The position numbers and the translations under genes are program-made. Positions 39,749-49,190 of a DNA stretch of 64,000 nucleotides are shown in pieces. Position 1 is the stretch's first letter; each line of letters begins with the position of its first letter. Source of the stretch: Deltaproteobacteria bacterium (GTDB lineage: Bacteria > Myxococcota > Kuafuiibacteriia > Kuafuiibacteriales > Kuafuiibacteriaceae); contig JADJBV010000001.1 of assembly GCA_016703535.1 (NCBI GenBank), forward strand, positions 5,818,001 to 5,882,000, written 5' to 3'. The notes beneath the pieces were generated by a model. The model was given only the letters and a program-made list of their open reading frames with translations, was not told where the DNA came from and ran no database searches.

Positions 39749-41848
39749 ATGGGTTTGGGACGTGGATTCGAACGGAACCTGCTCTTGGGTCTTTTGGCCT
39801 GCGGTGCCTGCGACGGTGCTTCGCCCGAGGTCGAGACCGCTCAGGCGGCGTTGACCGATCCTCCGATGAGCACCACCCGGCCGCGGCCGATGTACCTGAC
39901 GGTCCCCGACGAACACCTGACCATCTCGGGCGCCGTCGACACCATGGTTGGCCGACCCCGACGAGGCCCGTTTCTTTACGCCGGCCCGGGCGATCCGCCG
40001 CTGCCCATCTATTTGAACCGCAACGGCGGCACCTATTCGCCGGGGCCCGACGACTCGCGACAAAACACCTCGATCGTGCCCAACGGCGTCTCCACCGTCA
40101 GCGCCTTTTCGGGATCCAACAACCAGTGGCAAACGGTAGTGAGTTGCCTGACCGACATGTTCGCGCCCTACAACGCGGTGATCGTCGAGATCGAGCCGCC
40201 GAACGGCGAATACATCGAGGCGGTGATCGGCGGCTTCCCGCAGGAGTTGGGTTTGCCCAACGGCGTCGGCGGCGTGGCCCCCATCGACAGCTCCCGATGC
40301 CGCATCATCCCGAACGCGGTCGTCTACGCATTCGCCGGGGTCTACGGCAACCAGATGCAGGACGTGTGTGAGACGGCGGCCCAAGAGATCGCCCACGCGT
40401 TGTCTTTGGATCACGAACTTTATTGCCCCGATCCCATGACCTACCTGAGCGGTTGCGGCGACAAAACCTTCCGGGATCACGACGCCCAGTGCGGCGAGTT
40501 TTCGGCTCGGGCCTGCAACTGCGGCCGCCCCTCCCAAAATTCGGTGGAGGTCCTGACCGAAAAACTCGGTCTATTCAATGGAACGCCGCCGCCCCCGCCG
40601 CCCAATGATCCGGTGCCCCCGACCGTCGCGATCACCTCGCCAGGCAACGGCGCCAACTTCCCCGAAAACAGCACCATCACGGTCACCGTCGACGCCAGCG
40701 ACAACCTGGCGATCGGCAGCACCGAGCTGATCTGGCAGTTCACCAACGCCACCTTCCCATGCCCCTACACCGGCAGCGGTGGGGCGGTGACCTGCACCCG
40801 CAACGGCAACACCTCCACCTGGCAGATCAGGGTGGGCCAAGGAAACCGGACCTTCTACGCCCGGGCCCGGGACACGGCCGGCAACCAGGTGGACACGCCA
40901 CCTCGCACCATCAGCTTGGGTACCAATCAACCGCCGCCGGTGAACGATACGACTCCCCCGGTCGCGGCCATCACCGCCCCGAGCCCGGGCGCGATGTTGC
41001 CGGCCAACTCCACGATCCAGGTCACCGCCAACGTCAGCGACGATCAAGGTCTCGCTTCGGTGGACCTGGTCTGGACCTTCACCGGCGACTCCTTCCCTTG
41101 CCCGTACACCGGCCAGACCGTCAGCTGCACCGCGAGCGGCGGGGTCTACACCTGGAACATCAGCGTTGGCGTCGGCACGCGCCGCTTCCAGGTCCACGCC
41201 GTTGACCTGGTCGGCAACGTGACCGACACCGCCGAACAAGACATCACTTTGACCACCCAGCCGACCACCCCGCCGACCAACCCGACCGGCCCTGACTTGG
41301 TGGCTGAGGACAACGACAACCCGGGCCAGGCCTTCCCGACCCGCTGCGGGACCGCGATCGATCTGGTGGTGACCGCCGGCGACGACGACTGGTTCACCTA
41401 TGACGTGGCGCCCGGAACGATGGTCTCCATCGGCATCACCGCCGCCGCCGGATCGGTGATCGCCCTCGAGCTCTTCGATCCCAGCCTCACCGCCTTGGCC
41501 GACACCCCCGATGTGTTGGCCAACGGCGGGAGTTTGGCCGCCGCCGCCACCAGCAACGCGGTCCTGGCCCACGTCAGCACCAACGGGACGTCCTTGCCCT
41601 ATCGCCTCTCGGCGGTCTGCTCGACGCCCGAGGTCCCGCCGCCGGTCACGCCTCCCGAAGATCCCCCGCCGGAAAATCCGCCAACCTTGGACCCGCCGCC
41701 GGGCAACGGGCAGCCCTACAAGGCCCTGGATGATCGCGGCGACCTGCGCGGCGGCTGTGGCTGCACCGCCCACTCTCCGAACGGGGCCTCGTCCTGGAGC
41801 GCCGCCGGGTTGTTGTTGGTGTTGACCTTACGTCGACGACGACGCTGA
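39749..41848 (+). CDS. MYXO-CTERM surface protein with metzincin-like domain lacking the first His
   Basis: A 699-residue protein. The leader carries a lipobox-like LLACGAC. Residues about 130-270 look like a metzincin metalloprotease. The helix is QEIAHALSLDH (Q212, E213, H216, H222) and a Met-turn follows (DPMTYL), but the first zinc His of HExxHxxxxxH is Gln, so activity is doubtful. Cys pairs at about 226-255 suggest disulfides. Two Ig-like modules with PPTVAITSP and PPVAAITAP starts come next. A pre-peptidase-like C-terminal domain (VTAGDDDWFTYDVAPGTMV) and a Pro-rich linker follow. The tail GCGC, a hydrophobic helix and RRRRR matches MYXO-CTERM, a sorting signal for cell-surface anchoring. 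Confidence 0.85.
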   Translation: MGLGRGFERNLLLGLLACGACDGASPEVETAQAALTDPPMSTTRPRPMYLTVPDEHLTISGAVDTMVGRPRRGPFLYAGPGDPPLPIYLNRNGGTYSPGPDDSRQNTSIVPNGVSTVSAFSGSNNQWQTVVSCLTDMFAPYNAVIVEIEPPNGEYIEAVIGGFPQELGLPNGVGGVAPIDSSRCRIIPNAVVYAFAGVYGNQMQDVCETAAQEIAHALSLDHELYCPDPMTYLSGCGDKTFRDHDAQCGEFSARACNCGRPSQNSVEVLTEKLGLFNGTPPPPPPNDPVPPTVAITSPGNGANFPENSTITVTVDASDNLAIGSTELIWQFTNATFPCPYTGSGGAVTCTRNGNTSTWQIRVGQGNRTFYARARDTAGNQVDTPPRTISLGTNQPPPVNDTTPPVAAITAPSPGAMLPANSTIQVTANVSDDQGLASVDLVWTFTGDSFPCPYTGQTVSCTASGGVYTWNISVGVGTRRFQVHAVDLVGNVTDTAEQDITLTTQPTTPPTNPTGPDLVAEDNDNPGQAFPTRCGTAIDLVVTAGDDDWFTYDVAPGTMVSIGITAAAGSVIALELFDPSLTALADTPDVLANGGSLAAAATSNAVLAHVSTNGTSLPYRLSAVCSTPEVPPPVTPPEDPPPENPPTLDPPPGNGQPYKALDDRGDLRGGCGCTAHSPNGASSWSAAGLLLVLTLRRRRR

Positions 41849-41857
41849 GGCCGCGGC

Positions 41858-44800
41858 TTAGAACAAGGTGCCCTGAAGCCCCGTGCCACCGGCGGTGCCG
41901 CCTGCGCCGCCGCTGCCGCCGGTGCCGTTGTTGAGGTTGTTGTTGCTCAGCACCGGCAACGCCCCAGCGCTTCGATAGATCGCGTAGCTGGGGCCACCAC
42001 CGCCGCCCCCACCGCGACCGCCGTTGCCGCCGCCCCCACCGTTTCCGCCGCTGCCGCCCGGGCCTGAGTCGTCTTGGCCCGCGCCGCCCGCCAGGCCGAT
42101 GGCGCCCGTGCCGCCCGCACCCCCAAAACCGCCGCTGCCGCCGCCGCCGCCGTTGCCGGAGGTGATCGTCGAGTCGCTGATCCGAGGTGAAGAGGCGAAG
42201 AGGAAGATCCCAAAAGATCCGCCGCCGCCCGTGCCACCTACGCCGCCGCTGGCCCCACATCCACCGCCGCCGCCGCCGCCGCCACCACCACCGCGATCGG
42301 CGTTGCAGCCGATCGGGTTCTCGAAGCAGACGAAGACGTTGGCGTAACAAGCGTCGGTACCGCCACCACCACCACCACCACCACCACCACCACCACCCGC
42401 GGTGCCGCTCCCACCGGTGCCCCCGTTGGACGGAGCCCAAAAGCCGGCGACCACGTTCCCGCCGCCGCTGCCGCCCGCGCCCGCTGAACCACCCGCGCCT
42501 GGACTGCCGGGCGACCCAGCGGTGCCGGTGACTCCAGTGCGCCGAGATCCGTTGCAGGTCGAGCAAAGCCCGTCGTTGCAGACCTGGGCACCCAAGCCAC
42601 CGCCACCCGGCAAACCTCCGGGTCCAGTGCCATCGACGCCGCTTGCACCCGTGCCGCGGTTGTAGCCGCCGAGCCCGCCGTCACCGCCCGGGCTACACGC
42701 CGAGGCGCCGCCACCGCCAGGTCCACCGTTGCCGCTGCAACCATCACAACCCGTTTGTCCGGCCGAGCCGCTGCTCCCGTTTGCGCCCGGAGCGCCGTTG
42801 TTCCCGGTGGTGCCGGCGCCCCCGTTCCCGACCGCCACGGTCAAGCGTGAGAGGGTGAGGTTGTTGTTGGAGTTGGCGCTGTACACGCCATAAACCACGC
42901 CGCCGGCGGTGGTGTTGTTGCCCACGGTGATCCGCAGGCCGTCCACGGTGGTCGAGACGGTGATCGCGTCGGCCCGCAGGCCGATCATGTTCGCGGACAC
43001 CACGTTCTGCTGGATGATGCTCGGGTTGGCGTAAGAGCGGGCCCAGGTGGTGGGATCATAACCGCCGTAGAGACTGACCCCGTTTTGGACGGTCACCGTG
43101 CCCGCGTAGACCCCGGCCGCGATCAAAACCGCCCCAAAACCTCGGGTTTGGGCGGCGGCGATGCCGGCCCCGATGGTCCGCATCGGAGCGCCATAGAGCC
43201 CCGTGTTGCCGTCATTGCCGGTCGGCGAAACGAAGATCGAGACCGCCCGGTCCCCGTCGATGCCGTCACAGTTGCGATCGATGAAGGACGGGTCCGGGAG
43301 GTCGAGTCCGGGTTGGGGCGTGCAGAAGTAGTTGCAGCCGTTGTTGGGGTTGCCGTCGAGATCGACCCACCCCGGGGCGCAGGCCACGAAGGTGCAGCTG
43401 CCGCTGTTGCAACTTTCGGAGGCGTTGGCCAGGTCACAGGTCGCCCCGCAGCCGCCGCAATGGGCCAAGTTCGATTGAATGTCGATCTCGCAGCCGTCGA
43501 CCGGCAAGGTGTTGCAGTCCCGGAAGGATCCATTGCAGGCCGCGATCTGGCAGGTGCCGCCGCTGCAGACCGGTGCGGCATTGTTGGGATTGCAAGCCAG
43601 GTTGCAACCTCCGCAGTGGGCCAAGGAGGTCCGGGTGTCCACCTCACAGCCGTCGGTCGGGACGTTGTTGCAGTCATCGAAGGGGAAGTTGCAGCTGGCG
43701 ACCTGGCAAGATCCGGCGTTGCAGCTGGGCACCCCGTTGTCGACAGTGCAAGGTAGGTTGCAACCCCCGCAGTGGACCAGGCTACTGCCGGAGTCGATCT
43801 CACACCCGGTCGCGTAGGACCCATCACAGTCGAGCCAAGGTGCGGTGCAAGCGCCGATGGCGCAGCCGGCGGCGGTGCAAACCGGTGCGCCGTTGCTGAC
43901 CCCACAGGTGAGGCCGCAGGCCCGGCAGTTCAGGACGGTGGTGATGTTGGTCTCGCAGCCGTTCCCGTAGAGATCGTCGCAGTCATCGAAGCCCACGCCG
44001 CAGGCCGAGACCACGCAGTTGCTGCTCTGGCAGTCCGCGGTGCCGTTGGCGGCGGTGCAGGTTCGCCCGCACTGACCGCAGTGGTTGTCGTCGTTGACCA
44101 GGTTGGTCTCGCAGCCGTCGGCGTAGCCGTTGCGGCAATCGTCGAAGCCAACATTGCAGCTGTCGACCCGGCACTGCCCGCCCAGGCAGATCGCCGCGCC
44201 GTTGGCCACGCCGCAGACGGTGCCGCAGTTGCCGCAGTTGTTTTCGTCGGTCTGGGTGTCGAAGCCGTCGTCGGGGGTGCCGTTGCAGTTGTCGTCCTGG
44301 AGGTTGCAAGTCTCGGCCACCGCTTGGCTGCCGGGTTGGCCGGGGTTGGTGGAGCAGGTGGCCCGGGTGGCGTCTCCCACCACACACTCCAACACGCCAG
44401 CACCACAGGCACCGACCCCGTCGCAGGCCTGACCCACTTGGAAACCTTCATCGACGCCGCCGTTGCAGTCGTCGTCCCGGCCGTTGCACAACTCCACCAC
44501 TCCGGATCGCACGCAGCTGTATTCGCAGCCGTTGGCCGGATCTTGATCGAGGTCCCACTGGTTGGCGGGGCAACCCACCCCTTCCCCGCTGAGCGCCAAG
44601 ACCAAGGCTGGTTGATCCCGATCGTTGGTGAGCAGTTGGATGGCGCCGCTGTCGCTGCCGAGGGCCCCGGGCAGGTATCGCAGCTCGAAGGCCACGCTGG
44701 CGGTGCCGGGCATGATCACCACCGGCAAGCTGGGCAAACCGATGATGCCGAAGTCGGCGCTGGATCCGGGCGTCGGCGCCACCGACTGGAGCACCAAAGG

Positions 44801-46570
44801 CCCAACCCCCGCGTTCTGCACGGTGACCACCACTGGGCTGGCCGAAGAGCCGCGATACACCGAACCAAAGTTGATCGGTGACGGCGGGATCGGCGGCACC
44901 GTGGACTTGTAGACGAACAGGGTCGGATCGATGCCCTCCCCGCTCAGATCCACGTTGAAGATCGGCTGAGACGGATCGTTGCTACGCAGCTCCAGGGTCG
45001 CTTGATCGGCCCCCACCGCCATCGGTGCGTACGACAAGGTCAGATCAACGCTGGCCCCCGGATCGAGGGGCGACAACACCGTGGGAGAGACGCTGAAGTC
45101 GGTCGAGGCGCCGGGCGAAAAGCCGACCCCGCTGAAGTTCAAGGGTGATCCGCCCTGGTTGGTGATCCGCAAGTTCTGTTGCACCGCCTGCCCGGCCTGC
45201 CGAAAGATGTGGATCGCGCCAAAGTTGAGGCTAGAGCTGGCGGTCGAGATCTGGGGCGGCAGGAGCGCGTCTCCGAGGATCGGCAGGTCACGGACCGGCG
45301 CGTCGGGATCCGTGGATTCGATGTGCAAAACTGCGGTCAAGCTGCCGGGCGCGAGGGGCGCGGCCACCACCCGGAAGTTGTAGGTCCCGGCGGGCGCGAT
45401 CGACACCGGCAAGGTCGAGGTCAAGCTCAACTCGACGCCAGCAGGCGCGCCGATCAGCCCAAGTTCGTTGACCTCCAAGCCGTTGCCGCCCAAGTTGATC
45501 AGCTGCACGGGCACGTCGACCGGGTGTCCGACGAAGACCGTGCCGAGCTGGATCGGGTTGGGCACCACGTCGAGTTCGGCCACCACCCCCGACCCGCTGA
45601 GGGTGACCAAGATGGTGGTCTCATCCCCGTCGGCGTCGTCGGTCGCCAGGAACAAGGTCTCCTCCACCGCCCCGACCGTCATCGGCGTGAAGGTGATGGT
45701 GAGCTCCAAGGTGTCGAGGGGCGCGCCATTGGCGGCCTCGCAGAGCCCGTCAACACAACTTGCATTGTTGGGGCACTGGCCGCTCGGGCAGAGGGCCTCG
45801 AAGCGGAAGCGGTCCAAAAACACCGGCGTTGGGCTGCTGAGCTCCAACCGGAAGTTCAGGCTGGGATTGGGTTCGGTACGGGCCACTCCCACCGTCAAGA
45901 TCGAGCTGCCGTTGCCCACGTTCTTGAGCCAGACCTTAACTTCCCGGGTTGCGCCGACCGGCGTCTCACCGAAGTCCAGGCGCCGGACCTCGGGTGATTC
46001 GTCGGCCGGATCCCGGACCAAGGCGGCCTCGTTGATGCCCTTGTATTCGGCGCTCATCGGGATCCGCACCAGGGGCTGCTCGGGATCGTCGCTGACGATC
46101 TCCAAGACGTCGGTGTCGGCCAGGCCATCGCTGGGCGTGTGGGTCACCCGGACTGGGAACGACTCACCCGGCCGCAACACCACCGGCAGCGGCACCGGCA
46201 CCACCGCAAACTCACCGCTCAGGTTTTCGTCGACCGAGATCAGGATCAGGTTGAGGTCACCGTCACCAACGTTGCGAACGTCCAGCGCCTCCTCGACCGG
46301 CGCGCCCAACAAGATGGCGCCGAAGTCCAACCGATCGGGCAACACTTGAATGCGGCCGCGAGGTATGGGGCCAGCGTCGACCGGGGGCGCCAGCTCGCAG
46401 ATCCCCGACACGCAGACCAAGCCGTCTGGGCAAGGGCGGGCGCCCGGGATGCACAGGTCCGCCCCACCGTCCTGGCCCCCGTCCTCGGACCCGGCGGGTA
46501 GGCTCTCCTCGCTGCAGGACGCGACCCCCAAACATAATACAGCGACGGCCCCGACCCGCATTTTCCCCAT
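41858..46570 (-). CDS. Modular surface lipoprotein: Ig-like repeats, MopE/Cys-rich repeats, poly-Gly beta-helix region
   Basis: A 1570-residue lipoprotein (lipobox GVASC). A small Cys-rich head comes first, then about five choice-of-anchor-D/ASH-type Ig-like repeats (LDFGAILLGAPVEEALDVRN; FVGHPVDVPVQLINLGGNGL; NFGSVYRGSSASPVVVTVQN). Next are MopE-like metal-binding motifs (CNGRDDDCNGGVDEGF; CNLQDDNCNG) and about six 48-residue Cys-rich repeats (DCxxxxxxGCE, HCGGCN). A parallel-beta-helix-like segment starts FVSPTGNDGNTGLYGAPM. The last 300 residues are extremely Gly-rich, with homopolymeric Gly runs. It converges on the MYXO-CTERM gene with 9 bp between stops. Adhesive, structural or metal-binding surface roles are inferred; no enzyme motif is seen. 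An in-frame Met lies three codons in. Confidence 0.85.
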   Translation of the reverse strand: MGKMRVGAVAVLCLGVASCSEESLPAGSEDGGQDGGADLCIPGARPCPDGLVCVSGICELAPPVDAGPIPRGRIQVLPDRLDFGAILLGAPVEEALDVRNVGDGDLNLILISVDENLSGEFAVVPVPLPVVLRPGESFPVRVTHTPSDGLADTDVLEIVSDDPEQPLVRIPMSAEYKGINEAALVRDPADESPEVRRLDFGETPVGATREVKVWLKNVGNGSSILTVGVARTEPNPSLNFRLELSSPTPVFLDRFRFEALCPSGQCPNNASCVDGLCEAANGAPLDTLELTITFTPMTVGAVEETLFLATDDADGDETTILVTLSGSGVVAELDVVPNPIQLGTVFVGHPVDVPVQLINLGGNGLEVNELGLIGAPAGVELSLTSTLPVSIAPAGTYNFRVVAAPLAPGSLTAVLHIESTDPDAPVRDLPILGDALLPPQISTASSSLNFGAIHIFRQAGQAVQQNLRITNQGGSPLNFSGVGFSPGASTDFSVSPTVLSPLDPGASVDLTLSYAPMAVGADQATLELRSNDPSQPIFNVDLSGEGIDPTLFVYKSTVPPIPPSPINFGSVYRGSSASPVVVTVQNAGVGPLVLQSVAPTPGSSADFGIIGLPSLPVVIMPGTASVAFELRYLPGALGSDSGAIQLLTNDRDQPALVLALSGEGVGCPANQWDLDQDPANGCEYSCVRSGVVELCNGRDDDCNGGVDEGFQVGQACDGVGACGAGVLECVVGDATRATCSTNPGQPGSQAVAETCNLQDDNCNGTPDDGFDTQTDENNCGNCGTVCGVANGAAICLGGQCRVDSCNVGFDDCRNGYADGCETNLVNDDNHCGQCGRTCTAANGTADCQSSNCVVSACGVGFDDCDDLYGNGCETNITTVLNCRACGLTCGVSNGAPVCTAAGCAIGACTAPWLDCDGSYATGCEIDSGSSLVHCGGCNLPCTVDNGVPSCNAGSCQVASCNFPFDDCNNVPTDGCEVDTRTSLAHCGGCNLACNPNNAAPVCSGGTCQIAACNGSFRDCNTLPVDGCEIDIQSNLAHCGGCGATCDLANASESCNSGSCTFVACAPGWVDLDGNPNNGCNYFCTPQPGLDLPDPSFIDRNCDGIDGDRAVSIFVSPTGNDGNTGLYGAPMRTIGAGIAAAQTRGFGAVLIAAGVYAGTVTVQNGVSLYGGYDPTTWARSYANPSIIQQNVVSANMIGLRADAITVSTTVDGLRITVGNNTTAGGVVYGVYSANSNNNLTLSRLTVAVGNGGAGTTGNNGAPGANGSSGSAGQTGCDGCSGNGGPGGGGASACSPGGDGGLGGYNRGTGASGVDGTGPGGLPGGGGLGAQVCNDGLCSTCNGSRRTGVTGTAGSPGSPGAGGSAGAGGSGGGNVVAGFWAPSNGGTGGSGTAGGGGGGGGGGGGGTDACYANVFVCFENPIGCNADRGGGGGGGGGGGCGASGGVGGTGGGGSFGIFLFASSPRISDSTITSGNGGGGGSGGFGGAGGTGAIGLAGGAGQDDSGPGGSGGNGGGGGNGGRGGGGGGGPSYAIYRSAGALPVLSNNNLNNGTGGSGGAGGTAGGTGLQGTLF
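42363..42395 (-). repeat. Trinucleotide microsatellite (CCA)11
   Basis: Eleven CCA units (GGT on the coding strand) encode part of a pure Gly run in the 1570-residue lipoprotein. Slippage would change length without a frameshift. Confidence 0.85.
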
Positions 46571-46749
46571 GTTTTATCCGTACCGTGCCCCAGCCTGAGG
46601 CAGCAAGGAGGGGGGCCCTCACATCGGAGGCCGGGCGATCGTCGGCTAACGCCGCGACCCGGGAGCCTCGGGCCGCCGAGGGCGGCGAGGGCGACGAGGG
46701 GCAAAGCGAAACCAAGACCTTGGGCACATCCTGTGCTGAGTGCGTGCCG

Positions 46750-47742
46750 ATGCCCCGTTCCCCTACGCTTGCCCTATGCCTATTCGCCGCCGCCTGCACG
46801 AGCTCCGAAGACCCCAGCCCTGGCCTCGACGCCAACACCCGGGAGCTCGGTGTCGACGCCGGCGCCGACGCTGAGGTGAACCTCGACGCCGAGGCCCACC
46901 CCGACGCGGACTCGCCCGACGCCCCCCACGACGCGGGCCCGCTCGAGCCCGACGCCGCGATCCCCGACGCGGGCGCCCCGACCCTCGGCTTCGTCGAGGA
47001 TGTGTACCCGATGTTCGAGAGCGTCGGCTGCAACACCTTCGCCTGCCACGGTTCGATGCTCGCGCCGGGCGGAGTGTTGGTCTACCTGCCGGATCCCACC
47101 ACCGGCTACGCGGACATGTTGGAGCGGCAGTCTTTCCGCGAGGCCCGAGTGATCCTGCGGCCAGGCGCGCCGGATGAGAGCGTACTTGTCACCCACGGCG
47201 AGACCACCTTGGTCGAGTTCCAGGTGATCGACGCGACCCAGGCGGCCTTGGTCCGTCGTTGGGTCGCCGACGGGGCGTCCTTCCGTCGCAGCCCTGAACC
47301 CAGCGACGCCGGCGTCACCGACTCGGGAAGTGAACCCACGACCTGCAGCTTGGCGGATGGCCGCGGCCTACCGGCGTTGCCCAGCGCTTGTCTGCCCCGC
47401 TGCGCGAGGGCCACCTGGGACGCGGTGATCGCCTGCCGCAGCGCCCCGGATCCGGCGAGCTGCCAAGACCAAGCGATGGCGGCCGACCCAACCCCCACCA
47501 CCGATCTCGCCACGGGCGACGATCAAGTCCCGATCGACTGCCAGGCCTGCGTCAACTGGCAAACCAGCGCTTGCCTCGCCGAGTTCTGTCCGGCCGAGAG
47601 CTTGGCGTTCCACCGCTGCACCAACCTCCAGCCTGGCGCGGCCTGCACCGCGGAGAACAACGCCCTCTTCACCTGCGCCCGCGCCCAGCCCGGCTTTCGG
47701 CCGTGCCAACAGGCTCGGGACCTCAGCTGCGTGGCCCCGTAG
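46750..47742 (+). CDS. Lipoprotein with PSCyt1-like CX4CH motif and Cys-rich C-terminus
   Basis: A 330-residue protein from the ATG at 46750 (the frame is open upstream, but only this start gives a leader). The lipobox is AAAC. An Asp/Ala-rich linker (residues about 25-75) leads to VEDVYPMFESVGCNTFACHGS, the CX4CH form of heme motif seen in planctomycete-type cytochrome domains. Further conserved-looking segments are YLPDPTTGYADML and ILRPGAPDESVLV. The C-terminal half has many Cys, including CLPRCARATWDAVIAC and DCQACVNWQTSACLAEFC, and no known fold. It is divergent from the 1570-residue lipoprotein and 83 bp upstream of the metalloprotease gene. Heme binding is inferred from the motif. Confidence 0.7.
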   Translation: MPRSPTLALCLFAAACTSSEDPSPGLDANTRELGVDAGADAEVNLDAEAHPDADSPDAPHDAGPLEPDAAIPDAGAPTLGFVEDVYPMFESVGCNTFACHGSMLAPGGVLVYLPDPTTGYADMLERQSFREARVILRPGAPDESVLVTHGETTLVEFQVIDATQAALVRRWVADGASFRRSPEPSDAGVTDSGSEPTTCSLADGRGLPALPSACLPRCARATWDAVIACRSAPDPASCQDQAMAADPTPTTDLATGDDQVPIDCQACVNWQTSACLAEFCPAESLAFHRCTNLQPGAACTAENNALFTCARAQPGFRPCQQARDLSCVAP

Positions 47743-47825
47743 CGCGGCCGCCGGTCCACGCGTGGGAGCACACCCCACGCCGATCAGCGGATGAACTCGG
47801 TTGAGCCCGAGCCGACCATGCGCCG

Positions 47826-49190
47826 ATGCGTCCCTGGCTTGTGCTCCCGATCTTTTGCTGGGCCACCGCCGCTCGAGCCGCCGACGTCGGCGAGATCGCG
47901 GTGATCGCCGATCCCGGCAATGTCCTGAGCGCCATCTCGATCCCGACCTCGACCTACCTGGAGCGCGCGGCCTGTGCCTTCTACGCGGATCACCAAGATC
48001 GCTACGACGCCATCTTCGTCTACACCAACCGCACCCTCAACGCCTTCAACCGCAATCAACAAGGGTGGCCGGTGAAGCGGGCCGCGTTGGGTTTGGGCCG
48101 AGACCTCTGGCCCGAACGTTCGGAGCGCTTCTGTTCACCCCGCCTGCGCCACGCGGTGAAGATGGGGGACATCGGCTCCTTCCCCGACGATCCCGACGCT
48201 CGCTACACCGCCGTCCCGACCTTTACGCTCACCGGCGTCCAGTTGATGGCCCATGAACTCGGCCACCAGTGGATGGCGGCGATCAGCTTCCTAGACGGCA
48301 GCGGTCGACGCCGCTGTTTGCTTCGGGGCTACACCGGCGGTGAAGAGCCCGGTGGCCCGATCGGCAACGAATGCGACGGCCAACCCTTGAGTTCCTTCAA
48401 CCTGCACTGGTCCTACTTCTTCTCCACCGGTTCGGTCATGTACGGCAACGAACTGCGGGACCTGGGCGGCGGGCGCTTCGAGGTGAGCAGCCCCAACCCC
48501 AAGTTTTCGCCTCTCGATCAGTACTTGATGGGCCTGCGCGCGCCCGAAGAGGTGCCGCCGCTGTTCCTGCTGGAGACCGGGGCCCTTTCGCCCGAGTCCA
48601 CCGAGTTCCCGCTCCCGGCCGGCCAAACCGAGATCATCGAAGGTGAACGTTTGGACTTCACCGTCGCCGACATCATCCGGGCCGAAGGTCCACGAGACCC
48701 GCCGCGGGATCACTGCCACTGGAAGGCGGCCTTCGTATTGATCCACGATCCCGACCAACCTCCGACGGCCGCCGAGATCGCCCGAGTCGATCGTTATCGC
48801 CAACGTTTTGAGTCCTTCTACGCCGAGGCCACCGATCGCCGGGGGTCCTTCGACACCACCTTAAAAGGCAGCGGTATCGGCACACCCGAGTGCCCGGCGG
48901 TGGGACCGCCGATCTTGGACGCCGGGATCCGCCCCGACGCGAGCCCCGACGCCACCACCTCCGACGACGCTGAGGTCGATGACGACCGCGGCTCCACCGA
49001 TCGGGGCTCGAACCCCGCCCCCTCAGTTGACGACGCTGGCCCACCTGCTCAGCAGGAGCCCAAGGTCCTCGGATTGGAGGACGCCTGCGCCTGCCGCGAC
49101 ACCGGGGGCGCCAACGCTACCCCTGGGTCGTTCGCCTTGTTAGCCTGCGGCTTATGGATCCATCGCCGTCGGAGCTCTACTCGGCGTTGA
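47826..49190 (+). CDS. Secreted HExxH metalloprotease-like protein with MYXO-CTERM tail
   Basis: A 454-residue protein with signal peptide MRPWLVLPIFCWATAARA. The zinc motif HELGH is at H143-H147 (QLMAHELGHQWM), preceded by a beta strand, as in gluzincins/M36-like enzymes. The third ligand is not obvious. The catalytic-type domain runs to about residue 350 (FSPLDQYLMGLRAPEEVPPL). An Asp/Pro/Ala-rich linker then leads to the C-terminal ACACRDTGG, a hydrophobic segment and the Arg-rich end, a MYXO-CTERM-like surface-sorting signal. The last 37 bases overlap the GNAT gene in another frame. Substrate unknown; a cell-surface peptidase is the best guess. Confidence 0.8.
   Translation: MRPWLVLPIFCWATAARAADVGEIAVIADPGNVLSAISIPTSTYLERAACAFYADHQDRYDAIFVYTNRTLNAFNRNQQGWPVKRAALGLGRDLWPERSERFCSPRLRHAVKMGDIGSFPDDPDARYTAVPTFTLTGVQLMAHELGHQWMAAISFLDGSGRRRCLLRGYTGGEEPGGPIGNECDGQPLSSFNLHWSYFFSTGSVMYGNELRDLGGGRFEVSSPNPKFSPLDQYLMGLRAPEEVPPLFLLETGALSPESTEFPLPAGQTEIIEGERLDFTVADIIRAEGPRDPPRDHCHWKAAFVLIHDPDQPPTAAEIARVDRYRQRFESFYAEATDRRGSFDTTLKGSGIGTPECPAVGPPILDAGIRPDASPDATTSDDAEVDDDRGSTDRGSNPAPSVDDAGPPAQQEPKVLGLEDACACRDTGGANATPGSFALLACGLWIHRRRSSTRR
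49141..49146 (+). promoter_or_regulatory. TANNNT -10 box, leaderless spacing (GNAT gene)
   Basis: TAGCCT, then 7 bases, then ATG at 49154, inside the end of the preceding gene. Confidence 0.4.

Noticed and set aside
43475..44440. Regularly spaced DNA repeats resembling a CRISPR array
   Set aside because: They encode the Cys-rich protein repeats of the 1570-residue lipoprotein, are imperfect and keep the reading frame.
49002..49017. tRNA T-arm-like sequence CGGGGCTCGAACCCCG
   Set aside because: It is inside the metalloprotease linker and no acceptor, D-arm or anticodon arm can be built around it.
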